From SZUA-584 sp041656035 (GTDB taxonomy: Bacteria; Bacillota; Clostridia; Christensenellales; SZUA-584), in the NCBI GenBank assembly GCA_964586785.1, contig CAZPHS010000021.1:1-33611 (forward strand): a DNA stretch of 33,611 nucleotides, written 5' to 3'. The number at the start of each line of letters is the position of its first letter. Position 1 is the stretch's first letter. The notes under the pieces are model-generated. The model did not search any database. It was not told the origin of the DNA and was given only the letters and a program-made list of their open reading frames with translations. Below, piece by piece: positions 15,329 through 22,915 of this stretch. Made by a program: the position numbers and the translations under genes.

Positions 15329-16404
15329 GCAGCATATGGGGACGGCGCTTTATTGTCGATATATTCGGGGAATCTCACGGGCCTAAAATAGGCGCGGTAA
15401 TAACGGGCGTACCCGCCGGCGTCACGCTTGATTTTTCGCGAATACGCGCTTTCTTGGACAGGCGGCGCCCCGGCGGCGAAATGTGGTCTACAAAGCGCGG
15501 CGAGGCGGATGATTTTGAAATTGTCAGCGGTTATTTTAACGGGCATTCCACGGGAACGCCGCTTTGTGTGCTGTTTCACAATACCGCGCAGCGCCCGTCC
15601 GATTACGCCGAGCCCCCAAACCGTCCCGGACACGCGGACTATACCGGCTATGTGCGGTACAACGGCTATAACGACCCGCGGGGCGGAGGACATTTTTCCG
15701 GACGTCTTACGGCGCCGCTCGTCTTTGCGGGCGCGGTTGCCGCGCAGATACTTGAACCTTTTGGCGTATACGCTGCAACGCACATAAAACGCATAGAAAA
15801 TGTTGAAGACGCTTCCTTCGACAAAACCGGCATAAAAAAAGAACTCGCGCAAAGCCTGTCAAAAATGCGTCTGCCGCTGATTGACGAAAAAAAGCGCAAA
15901 TCAATGGAGGACGCGCTAAGCGCCGCCGCGTCCGAGGAAGACTCGGTGGGCGGCATTATAGAGTGCGCGGTATGCGGTCTGCCCGCCGGGCTTGGCAGCC
16001 CGTTTTTCGATACCGTTGAAAGCGCTCTTGCCTCTTTGCTTCTGGCAATACCCGCGGTAAAGGGCGTATCCTTCGGGGCGGGCTTTGAGTTCGCCAAAAT
16101 GCGCGGCAGCCGTGCTAACGACGCTTATCTGGTGAAGGAAGGAAGGGTTGTTACGGCAACAAACAACAACGGCGGCGTTCTTGGCGGCATAACCACCGGT
16201 ATGCCTCTTGTATTCGAAACGGTGATAAAACCGACCGCGTCCATTGCGCGCGCCCAGCGGACGGTAAACCTAAAAACTCTTAAGTCTGAAACCTTGGAAA
16301 TAAAGGGACGGCATGACTCATGCATAGTTCCGCGCGCCGCGGCAGCAGTCGAGGCGGCCGCATATATCTGCGTTCTCGACTTGTTTATGGAAAGGAGCCT
16401 TTGA
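15325..16404 (+). CDS. aroC: chorismate synthase
   Basis: Converts EPSP to chorismate with reduced FMN. 359 residues, normal length. Motifs are FGESHGPKIGAVI at the N-terminus, RRPGGE, NRPGHADYTGYVRY, GGGHFSGRLTAPLVF and NNNGGVLGGITTGMP near the end, all family hallmarks including FMN and substrate contacts. The ATG overlaps the aroA stop, and its own TGA overlaps the pheA start, so translation is coupled on both sides. No flavin reductase domain is fused, so reduced FMN must come from elsewhere. Confidence 0.97.
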   Translation: MSSIWGRRFIVDIFGESHGPKIGAVITGVPAGVTLDFSRIRAFLDRRRPGGEMWSTKRGEADDFEIVSGYFNGHSTGTPLCVLFHNTAQRPSDYAEPPNRPGHADYTGYVRYNGYNDPRGGGHFSGRLTAPLVFAGAVAAQILEPFGVYAATHIKRIENVEDASFDKTGIKKELAQSLSKMRLPLIDEKKRKSMEDALSAAASEEDSVGGIIECAVCGLPAGLGSPFFDTVESALASLLLAIPAVKGVSFGAGFEFAKMRGSRANDAYLVKEGRVVTATNNNGGVLGGITTGMPLVFETVIKPTASIARAQRTVNLKTLKSETLEIKGRHDSCIVPRAAAAVEAAAYICVLDLFMERSL

Positions 16405-17525
16405 TGGGATACGAAGAAGAAATTGCCGGCATCCGCGCGAAGATAGACAGCATAGACGCACAGATTGTGCCTTTATTTGAAGCGCGAATGCGCTCGGCCG
16501 ATGAAGTAGCAGAAATAAAAAAGCGTTACGGGCAGTCCGTTTTTGACGCGGGGCGCGAAAACGCTGTTATATCACGCGCTCTTTCACGCCTGCAAGACGC
16601 CGCGAATGACGACGCGACACGCCGTTTTTTCAAGGCGCTTATGGATTTGAGCAAACAGCGCCAGCACACCCACCTTCCGTATCCGATAGATACGGACTCG
16701 GACGCGCCTCCCGCTATAGGGTATCTTGGGCTGCGCGGCTCGTTCTCGCACATAGCCGCGTGCGAAGCGTTCGGAGAGCAGTCACCGCTTATAAGCTGCG
16801 ATACTTTTGAATCTATTTTCGAGGCGCTGCGCAACAAAGATATAGGACGCGCCATACTGCCGGCGGAGAACACGGAAACGGGCAGCATAACGGCGGTTGT
16901 GGACTTACTGGCGCGCTACGGTTATTATATAACGGCGGAAAGGCTGCTGAAAGTGTCGCAGAGCCTTCTTGGAATAAAAGGCGCGAAATTAGAGCAGATA
17001 GAAATGGCTTGCTCTCATCCGGAGCCTATAGCGCAATGCAGCCGTTTTCTTTCCGCGCATCCGCATATATCCGCGTATCCCGCGTTAAGCACCGCACAGG
17101 CGGCAAGCAGCGTCGCAAAGCTTGGCAGCAAAACGGTAGGCTGCATAGCGTCCGCGAAGGCGGCGAAAATATACGGCCTTGAGATTTTGGCTGACAATAT
17201 ACAAAACACAAAAAGCAACTCGACGCGTTTTATTATAGTGGCGCGAAAGCCGGCGCTTACTGCCGCGTGTGACAAGACAAGCGTTATTTTCAAGCTTGAC
17301 CACAAACCGGGCGCGCTTTTAGAGCTTCTTCGTCTGTTTTGTGATATAAATATATTAAAGCTCGAGTCGCGTCCGCTTGCCGGACGCCCGTTCGAGTACC
17401 TGTTTCATTTAGATTTTGAAGGCAGTATAGAAAATAAGCATATCGCGCAGGTTATAGAGCAGGCAAAAAAACAAGCCGCTGAACTTGTCTGGCTTGGCTC
17501 TTACCCGCGAATGACGCTTGTCTGA
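16404..17525 (+). CDS. pheA: bifunctional chorismate mutase/prephenate dehydratase (P-protein)
   Basis: Makes prephenate and then phenylpyruvate. Start at the ATG 16404, overlapping the aroC stop, with AAAGGAG six bases upstream (373 residues). Residues 1-90 are an AroQ-type chorismate mutase; Arg11, Arg28, Lys39, Asp48, Arg51 and Glu52 fall at the positions of the E. coli active-site residues. Residues about 105-285 are prephenate dehydratase (GYLGLRGSFSHIAACEAFG, PAENTETGSI, and SNSTRFIIVAR with the catalytic TRF). The C-terminal ACT domain has KPGALLELLRLF and LESRPLAGRPFEY, the ESRP-type phenylalanine-binding signature, so phenylalanine feedback is expected. Confidence 0.96.
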   Translation: MGYEEEIAGIRAKIDSIDAQIVPLFEARMRSADEVAEIKKRYGQSVFDAGRENAVISRALSRLQDAANDDATRRFFKALMDLSKQRQHTHLPYPIDTDSDAPPAIGYLGLRGSFSHIAACEAFGEQSPLISCDTFESIFEALRNKDIGRAILPAENTETGSITAVVDLLARYGYYITAERLLKVSQSLLGIKGAKLEQIEMACSHPEPIAQCSRFLSAHPHISAYPALSTAQAASSVAKLGSKTVGCIASAKAAKIYGLEILADNIQNTKSNSTRFIIVARKPALTAACDKTSVIFKLDHKPGALLELLRLFCDINILKLESRPLAGRPFEYLFHLDFEGSIENKHIAQVIEQAKKQAAELVWLGSYPRMTLV

Positions 17526-17544
17526 TTGCCAAAAAGGAGGGCAT

Positions 17545-18870
17545 TTGATTAAAGCGGGTCTTATAGGCGGCAGACTGTCACACAGCCAATCTCCGCAAAT
17601 ACACGAAAAATACTGGCGTTTGACAGGGCGCACCGGACAGTATTCCCTGTTCGAAGCGGAAGGCAAAGAGCTTCGCGCAAGGCTGGCGGCTCTTGAAAAA
17701 CACGGCTTTATAGGCGTTAACGTAACAATACCGCATAAAACGGAAATAATACGGCATTTGGATTTGCTTTCGGCGGAGGCCGACGCGATAGGCGCGGTCA
17801 ACACAATCCATTTCTGCGAAGGAAGACGGGTCGGATACAACACCGATTATTTCGGGTTAAAGTATATGCTGGAACGTAACTTAATGCCCCTTGCAAATAA
17901 ACGCACAGTGATACTCGGCTCCGGCGGAGCGGCGCGCTGCGCGCTGCGTCTCGCCAAAGACGAGGGAGCGTCGGAGGTAATTGTGGTAAGCCGCGCCCCG
18001 ATGCAGGCGGACAAAAGGCTTGCCGCGGTCGGTTATGATACGCTTGATTCAATCGATTCAATAGATGTGCTTATAAACACTACTCCGGCCGGCATGTATC
18101 CTAAAACGGACGAATGCCCCGTTCCCGATTCTGTGATTGCCAAAAGCGGCGCGGTGGCGGACCTTATATACAATCCCTCAAGAACCGTACTGCTGAAAAA
18201 AGCGGCGGCTTACGGTAAAGCGTGCGCCGGCGGGCTGTGGATGCTGTGCGCGCAGGCTGTTAAAGCGGAGGAAATATGGACAGACCGAGCCTTCTCCGAT
18301 TCTATATGCGCCGCCATTTACGCTGCGCTTACAGAACCGCCGCCCAGAACGAATGTCGTGCTTATTGGTATGCCCGGAAGCGGCAAATCAACCGTAGGGC
18401 GTATACTGACTAAAAAAAGACCATTTGAATACACCGATACGGATTCTATGATAGAAGAGGAGCACGGCAGCATACAGGATATTTTCGAGATACAGGGCGA
18501 AGCCGGATTCCGCGAGATGGAGCTTACGGCGGCGAGAAAGGCCGCGGCGCGCTCCCGCGCGGTTATCGCAACGGGCGGCGGCATAGTTACTACCGACGCG
18601 GCGATGGCGGCTCTTAAACAAACCGGAATTGTTATTTATATTGACCGTCCTCTTGAGCTGCTGCTTAGCGAGGTTGACATATCAAACCGTCCGCTGCTGG
18701 CAAACGGGCGGCAGCGGCTTATATCCCTTTATTCGCGGCGTCATATGCTGTATCAGAAATACGCCGACATAACGGTGCAAAATTCCGGCGACGCGGAGCA
18801 GTGCGCCGCGCTGGCGCTAAAAAAACTGGAGGAATACAAAGATGAAATTGCTCGTAATAAACGGTCCTAA
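17545..18870 (+). CDS. aroE-aroK: shikimate dehydrogenase-shikimate kinase fusion
   Basis: A 441-residue fusion. I place the start at TTG 17545 (IKAGLIGGRLSHSQSPQ follows), behind AAGGAGG; the upstream ATG at 17518 lies inside pheA with no ribosome site. Residues 1 to about 265 are AroE: LSHSQSP substrate motif, NVTIPHK with catalytic Lys, YNTDYFGL, GSGGAARCA nucleotide loop, and NTTPAGMYP. Residues about 272-441 are AroK: Walker A GMPGSGKST, DTDSMIEE, GEAGFREME, ATGGGIV, and NRPLL. The two activities are sequential except for EPSP-side substrates: dehydroshikimate to shikimate to shikimate 3-phosphate, so the fusion links consecutive steps. Its end overlaps aroQ by 29 bases. Confidence 0.95.
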   Translation: MIKAGLIGGRLSHSQSPQIHEKYWRLTGRTGQYSLFEAEGKELRARLAALEKHGFIGVNVTIPHKTEIIRHLDLLSAEADAIGAVNTIHFCEGRRVGYNTDYFGLKYMLERNLMPLANKRTVILGSGGAARCALRLAKDEGASEVIVVSRAPMQADKRLAAVGYDTLDSIDSIDVLINTTPAGMYPKTDECPVPDSVIAKSGAVADLIYNPSRTVLLKKAAAYGKACAGGLWMLCAQAVKAEEIWTDRAFSDSICAAIYAALTEPPPRTNVVLIGMPGSGKSTVGRILTKKRPFEYTDTDSMIEEEHGSIQDIFEIQGEAGFREMELTAARKAAARSRAVIATGGGIVTTDAAMAALKQTGIVIYIDRPLELLLSEVDISNRPLLANGRQRLISLYSRRHMLYQKYADITVQNSGDAEQCAALALKKLEEYKDEIARNKRS

Positions 18871-19279
18871 TATAAACCTTCTCGGCAGGCGGGAGCCCGC
18901 CATATACGGCAGCGGCGATTACGCGGCGCTTATTGCGGGCATTGAAGAGTTCGCGCAGGCTAACGGCGTATCCGCGGATACATTTCAATCTAATAGCGAA
19001 GGCGCGCTTATAGATAAAATACAATCCGCGAAAAGCCGCTATGACGGTATAATCATAAACCCGGGCGCTTATACGCATTACAGCATAGCCATTTTAGACG
19101 CGTTAAAATGCTGCGGACTGCCCGCCGTCGAGGTGCATTTAAGCCACATAGCCGCTCGCGAAGAATTCCGGCAAAAATCCGTTACCGCTCAGGGCTGCGC
19201 AGGCCAGATATCCGGTTTCGGATTTGATTCATACTATCTCGCGCTGACGGCTCTTATCGGCATACTGAAAAAAAGATGA
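18842..19279 (+). CDS. aroQ: 3-dehydroquinate dehydratase, type II
   Basis: Dehydrates 3-dehydroquinate to 3-dehydroshikimate. 145 residues, the typical length of the dodecameric type II enzyme. Signatures are INGPNINLLGRREPAIYG with the catalytic Tyr loop, FQSNSEGALIDKI, INPGAYTHYSIAILDAL, and VEVHLSHIAAREEFRQKS with the His/Arg active-site pair. GGAGG lies nine bases before the ATG, inside the end of the aroE-aroK gene. Last gene of the operon; no type I aroD is present, so this completes the pathway. Confidence 0.97.
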   Translation: MKLLVINGPNINLLGRREPAIYGSGDYAALIAGIEEFAQANGVSADTFQSNSEGALIDKIQSAKSRYDGIIINPGAYTHYSIAILDALKCCGLPAVEVHLSHIAAREEFRQKSVTAQGCAGQISGFGFDSYYLALTALIGILKKR

Positions 19280-19535
19280 GCGGCACGCAAGAAAACGGCG
19301 GCTTAAGCGGCCAGTCTGTGATTATATGAATCACAGACTCTTTCTCTATTAACTTTAATCTATAGGCAATTAATCTTTTTAAAAGATCAGCTATCGCCAT
19401 CATCTCTGCGTTAATGTTGGAACCCCCAACTCTAGCACCTAAAGCGACAACTCCTATATCACATACAGCGCCCCAACCAATAATAGGAGCTCCTTTATGC
19501 AGCCCAATTCTCGAGCCATCAGTCCAAAATTTCAT
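19254..19535 (-). pseudogene. truncated ribonuclease H fragment
   Basis: The first 74 residues are recognisably RNase HI: FWTDGSR (Asp6), IIGWGAV, GGSNINAEMMAIADLL (Glu44) and VIHIITD (Asp74), giving three of the four carboxylates of the active site. After Asp74 the frame reads WPLKPPFSCVPLIFF, which is only the antisense of the aroQ tail. The His and final Asp of the C-terminal half are absent, so it cannot be a normal RNase H. The ATG lies two bases after the stop of the lipoprotein upstream. AT-rich like that gene, unlike aroQ. The break coincides with the end of the inverted repeat at 19313-19339. Confidence 0.65.
19313..19339 (+). terminator. perfect 11-bp inverted repeat after the aromatic operon
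   Basis: AGTCTGTGATT and AATCACAGACT flank a five-base loop. A pyrimidine-rich tract (CTTTCTCTATT) follows on the plus strand, so it can end the aromatic operon, although the T-tract is imperfect. The same bases encode the last conserved residues (SVIHIITD) of the truncated RNase H fragment on the other strand. Confidence 0.5.
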
Positions 19536-19537
19536 AA

Positions 19538-20695
19538 TTATTCATCATCCCATTCTGGAGGAGGTGGTGGATCAATATAACTTTCTGTGTATAGGTATGT
19601 GCCATCGGCAAGCCAATGACGATTTCGATCGTCAACCCAATGTTTAACGCCATCAAAATATTTCCCACGCCATGTTGATGTTTCTATATGCCATAAAGCT
19701 TCAGGAATATTGGGGTTCCCCCACCATTTTGTTTTAGGTTTTTCTTTATCTGGATTCTTACCACTGTCTTTATTATTTTTATCCTTCTTCTGTCCAATTT
19801 TTATTGTTTTATCAATTGTTTTTGTTTTCCCATCCTTAAGTGAATATTCTATCTTTATTTTTGACTCGCCATCTTTAATAAAATTTAGAGTGTTTTCAAG
19901 AATAAGAATGACGCTTTCATCACTTGAAGTAGCATTTAAAATTTTAGCTTCTTTGGGAAGAGTTATATTCAAAGATGTATATTTTTCTGCAACTTCTGGT
20001 AGCTTATCAATCGCAAAATCCCCCGAACTAGGATATCTAACTAAAATCTTACAAAGACCTTCTTTTTCATTGCAATTGGCTTTTGCTTTGATGGTAATAA
20101 TTCCAATTGCTTTGCAGGTTACTAAACCAGTCTCATTTATTTCTGCTATATCCGGATCGCTAGATATCCATGAAAATGATTTATCCTCCGCATTTTCGGG
20201 AAGAATTTCGGCCTCTAATTGAAAAGTTTCCTCAACATTTAAAATTAGTTCGGTTTCATTTAAAATAATAGTTTCCACATCAATAATCTGAGGAATTTCC
20301 TCAATTAGAGGGATCTCCTCAATTGGTAATAAGGTAAACGTTTTAATCCCGCCATAAATAGTTAAATCGTCAACCGTTACATAAGCTGAATAGAAATATT
20401 CTATTCGTTCACTAAGCTCATTTAACAAACATGAAAATGTTCCTACTTCTAACTTATTACCTAATGAAATTGATTCTTTTGAATCATTAACGCTCCACCA
20501 TTCAAATCCGTAATCAAGAATATTATCTGCATCTATTTCAAGTATATTACCTTTAAGAACAGCTGCCTTTGGTAAAATCTTCGCTGCTTCTGTTGCAATT
20601 ACAATATTAGGCACTTTTTTGATTACTTCTGGAGCTTCACATGAAGCAAATAAGAATAATATCACCATAATCATAATCATAAATTTTTTAAACAT
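19538..20695 (-). CDS. Ig-like lipoprotein with tryptophan-rich tail
   Basis: A 385-residue exported protein: lipobox FASC (Cys19), with AAAGGAG before the ATG. Domains: about 30-122, an FN3-like repeat (DYGFEWWS, VGTFSCLLNELSE, YFYSAYVTV, YGGIKTF); about 140-220, a bacterial Ig-like (Big2) domain (LPENAEDKSFSWISSDPDIA, INETGLVTCKAIGIITIKA); about 225-300, another beta domain; a Lys/Asp-rich linker (301-323); and a tail of 62 residues with seven Trp and a run of five Pro near the end. Big2 and FN3-type domains suggest surface adhesion or display. The Trp-rich tail resembles no family I know and could bind carbohydrate or wall polymer. The AT-rich composition suggests transfer. Confidence 0.65.
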   Translation of the reverse strand: MFKKFMIMIMVILFLFASCEAPEVIKKVPNIVIATEAAKILPKAAVLKGNILEIDADNILDYGFEWWSVNDSKESISLGNKLEVGTFSCLLNELSERIEYFYSAYVTVDDLTIYGGIKTFTLLPIEEIPLIEEIPQIIDVETIILNETELILNVEETFQLEAEILPENAEDKSFSWISSDPDIAEINETGLVTCKAIGIITIKAKANCNEKEGLCKILVRYPSSGDFAIDKLPEVAEKYTSLNITLPKEAKILNATSSDESVILILENTLNFIKDGESKIKIEYSLKDGKTKTIDKTIKIGQKKDKNNKDSGKNPDKEKPKTKWWGNPNIPEALWHIETSTWRGKYFDGVKHWVDDRNRHWLADGTYLYTESYIDPPPPPEWDDE

Positions 20696-20941
20696 AATTA
20701 TTCTCCTTTCTTAAAAGAAATGGTTTTTTATAGCTCTGCTACCACATTATAAAAAGTAGTTTCATAACAAATAATGATTAATTGCTCCCACCTTTTAAGA
20801 CAAACTTTTTCTAACGGATTAAATTATTTGTATATCATAAATGTTTCTTGGGATTTTTTACATGATAGCATATATGAATGTATATTGGCAATACTTTTCT
20901 GCCCGTTCTAATAATGCTTATATTCTCTTTATTTAGTAATG

Positions 20942-20968
20942 AAAAAGAGGCCTTCACAGCCTCCTTTT
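20942..20968 (-). terminator. terminator of the PadR/HAAS/DUF4097 operon
   Basis: On the minus strand GAGGC and GCCTC pair around a seven-base loop and are followed by TTTTT, 16 bases after the DUF4097 stop. The plus strand also has a T-tract, so it may work both ways. The stretch 20696-20941 is AT-rich and holds no gene I can support. Confidence 0.65.
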
Positions 20969-20983
20969 ACAGCCGCCGGTCTG

Positions 20984-21967
20984 TTACCGTTTATCAACCC
21001 GTATACTGCCGGATACGGTCGTCAGCGATACGCTTACGCCGCCGCCGTTCACCGCTCCGTTAATATCTTCGCCGACAATACTGTTTTTAAATTCGCCGCT
21101 AACCATAATATCAAAGTTTGTCGCTAAATTGCCCGAAGTCGATTTGGCGGAAAGGTCAAAAGCCGCCCGCTCATGCAATACGCATTGTACGCTTCCGCTA
21201 ACCGTGCCTATTCTTATCTGTTTCATATCCTTATGCTGCTGCAGAAGGTAAACGCTGCCGGAAACATTATCCGCATATACCGCGCCCGCGACATCGGTTA
21301 AACGTACCGCGCCGGAAATGTTATTTATCTTAACGTCTCCCGATGCGCCCTCAAGTACGACGCCGCCCGATGTGCAGCCTATTTCCGTTCTCTCAAAATT
21401 GGCGTTTTCAACCCTGACCGCTCCCGAAACAGAATTGGCGCTCAGCAAGCCGCCCGAGCAATCTGTTACCGAAACCGCACCGCTTGCGCTTTTAAGCGTC
21501 ATATTTTCAAAGCTTAAACCGCAAACTACGATGTTGGCTGACGCTCCCGTTACACAAACATTAGCCTGCATACTTTCCGGAAGCCATATACGCATTGTTA
21601 CTTCGCCATTAACATAACCGGGGTACGACGTATTGGCGTCAAAGCGCACGGCAAGCGTGCCGCCTTCCCTTTTAACAATCAAATACTTATCCTTTTGGAC
21701 ATTAGTGGTAACATTTCCGGTAAGCTCCGCGCGCGGCTGACCTGTTTGAATAATAACTTTGCCTATTACGCTGTCTATATTTATTTGATTTGCTCCGTCA
21801 ACCCGCAAAGGCTCGCTCTCGTCAATAGTTACCGCCGTACCCACAAGCGGTACAAAGATATTTGGGAATGAACCGCCGTAGGCTATCATTATCACTATGC
21901 CGGCGCCTATAAGGCAAACAACAAGAACCGCCGTAACAATAAGCGCAACTTTTTTGGTATCACTCAT
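20984..21967 (-). CDS. DUF4097 beta-repeat membrane protein
   Basis: 327 residues. A single membrane helix (about 7-30) is followed by a parallel beta-repeat domain with many repeats of the form SGAVRV.NA, SGGVVLEGASGDVKINNISG and VSGSVYLLQ, the pattern of DUF4097. The repeat domain lies outside the cytoplasm if the N-terminus is inside. It ends with SLTTVSGSIRVDKR. The ATG overlaps the HAAS gene stop (ATGA). Together with the PadR and HAAS genes it forms a widespread Bacillota operon thought to sense or respond to envelope stress; the molecular role is unknown. Confidence 0.88.
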   Translation of the reverse strand: MSDTKKVALIVTAVLVVCLIGAGIVIMIAYGGSFPNIFVPLVGTAVTIDESEPLRVDGANQINIDSVIGKVIIQTGQPRAELTGNVTTNVQKDKYLIVKREGGTLAVRFDANTSYPGYVNGEVTMRIWLPESMQANVCVTGASANIVVCGLSFENMTLKSASGAVSVTDCSGGLLSANSVSGAVRVENANFERTEIGCTSGGVVLEGASGDVKINNISGAVRLTDVAGAVYADNVSGSVYLLQQHKDMKQIRIGTVSGSVQCVLHERAAFDLSAKSTSGNLATNFDIMVSGEFKNSIVGEDINGAVNGGGVSVSLTTVSGSIRVDKR

Positions 21968-22527
21968 TTTTCTTCACCTTCTTTTATAATGTTTTCCGAA
22001 ATCTTATTTAAAAAAACCATATTGGCTTTGTTAAACGCCTTTATAAGCCTTACGTTAGCCAAACAAATAAGAAACCCCGCCGTTATTATAGCGCCGCCCG
22101 AGAACACGGACAGCCATACCGCCATTACGTTCTCGGGAAAATGCCTCACTGTCGCCGCGAAAGCAGCCACCGCCGCAACAGCCGTCGCCGCCGCCGCGAT
22201 AAACAGAGCGCCCGCCACCATATAGCCCAAACCCGCCACAAATACGGCGTACAGCGCATTTACCCCGCAAAGCCCCGCCGAATATAATATGGCGCGAATC
22301 ACGCTGCGCATATTTTTTGTTTCATTGGCGTTCGCTATAACGCTTTGCGCAAGATATTCCTTCGCAAGCTTGCGCGGCTCCCCTAAGCGCCTGCACAGCG
22401 TCGGCTCATCCTCTCCCACGGCACAATCGAAAAACTCCCGCATATCGCATAATATCTCGCCGCGCTCGCTTTTCGGCATTCTGCCAAGATGCTTCTCCAG
22501 CTCTTTTAAAAACTGCTCTTTATTCAC
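21964..22527 (-). CDS. HAAS (DUF1700) domain membrane protein
   Basis: 187 residues from a GTG start that overlaps the padR-type gene, with AGGAGGG six bases upstream. Residues 1-65 are the HAAS signalling domain (MNKEQFLKELEKHLGRMPKS, LGEPRKLAKEYLAQ), which adopts a helical fold and interacts with PadR-like regulators or partners. Three or four hydrophobic segments follow (about 75-165). Known partner of PadR and DUF4097 proteins in the same operon. Confidence 0.88.
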   Translation of the reverse strand: MNKEQFLKELEKHLGRMPKSERGEILCDMREFFDCAVGEDEPTLCRRLGEPRKLAKEYLAQSVIANANETKNMRSVIRAILYSAGLCGVNALYAVFVAGLGYMVAGALFIAAAATAVAAVAAFAATVRHFPENVMAVWLSVFSGGAIITAGFLICLANVRLIKAFNKANMVFLNKISENIIKEGEEK

Positions 22528-22837
22528 ACTGCCCTCCTAATATACGGTCTATACCGTGGCTAAAAGCATTCCATTCAGCGAGCTGTACGGCTCTTGTTTC
22601 TTCCCCAAGCCGCGTTAAACTGTAATATTTGCGCGGCGGTCCCTCGCTCGATTCTTTTAAATACGTGCTGACATACCCTTCGGTTTTAAGCCTTCTCAAA
22701 AGCGGGTATATTGTGCCTTCGGATATCTTGACGCATCTTGATATTCCCGCCACCAACTCATACCCGTATCTGTCCCGCGTTTTAAGCAGCTGCAGCACAC
22801 AAAGCTCTAAAACGCCTTTTTTAAACTGCGTGTTCAA
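22520..22837 (-). CDS. PadR-family transcriptional regulator
   Basis: 105 residues from a TTG start (22835-22837) placed by GGGGAGG seven bases upstream; the longer frame has no ribosome site. Winged-helix features: KKGVLELCVLQLLKTRDRYG, YELVAGI, EGTIYPLLRRLKTEGYVST and PPRKYYSLTRLGEE, the PadR hallmark. It is the first gene of a three-gene operon and likely represses it. The promoter region holds GATACATAGTATC (22859-22871) and CAGTACTG (22875-22882), dyads near the -10, as expected for a self-regulating PadR site. Confidence 0.92.
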   Translation of the reverse strand: MNTQFKKGVLELCVLQLLKTRDRYGYELVAGISRCVKISEGTIYPLLRRLKTEGYVSTYLKESSEGPPRKYYSLTRLGEETRAVQLAEWNAFSHGIDRILGGQCE

Positions 22838-22858
22838 CAGCACACCTCCCCTATGCAA

Positions 22859-22896
22859 GATACATAGTATCATACAGTACTGCACATTACAAGGTA
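22859..22896 (-). promoter_or_regulatory. promoter and dyads of the PadR operon
   Basis: Minus strand TTGTAA, a 17-base spacer and TACTAT. The -10 lies inside the dyad GATAC-TAT-GTATC (22859-22871), and a second palindrome CAGTACTG lies at 22875-22882 in the spacer. This is a plausible autorepression operator. Confidence 0.45.
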
Positions 22897-22915
22897 GTTT
22901 TAAAAAAATATTATA

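Noticed and set aside
15190..15852. Minus-strand frame of 220 codons
   Set aside because: Antisense to aroA and aroC, Arg/Tyr-rich shadow without family features.
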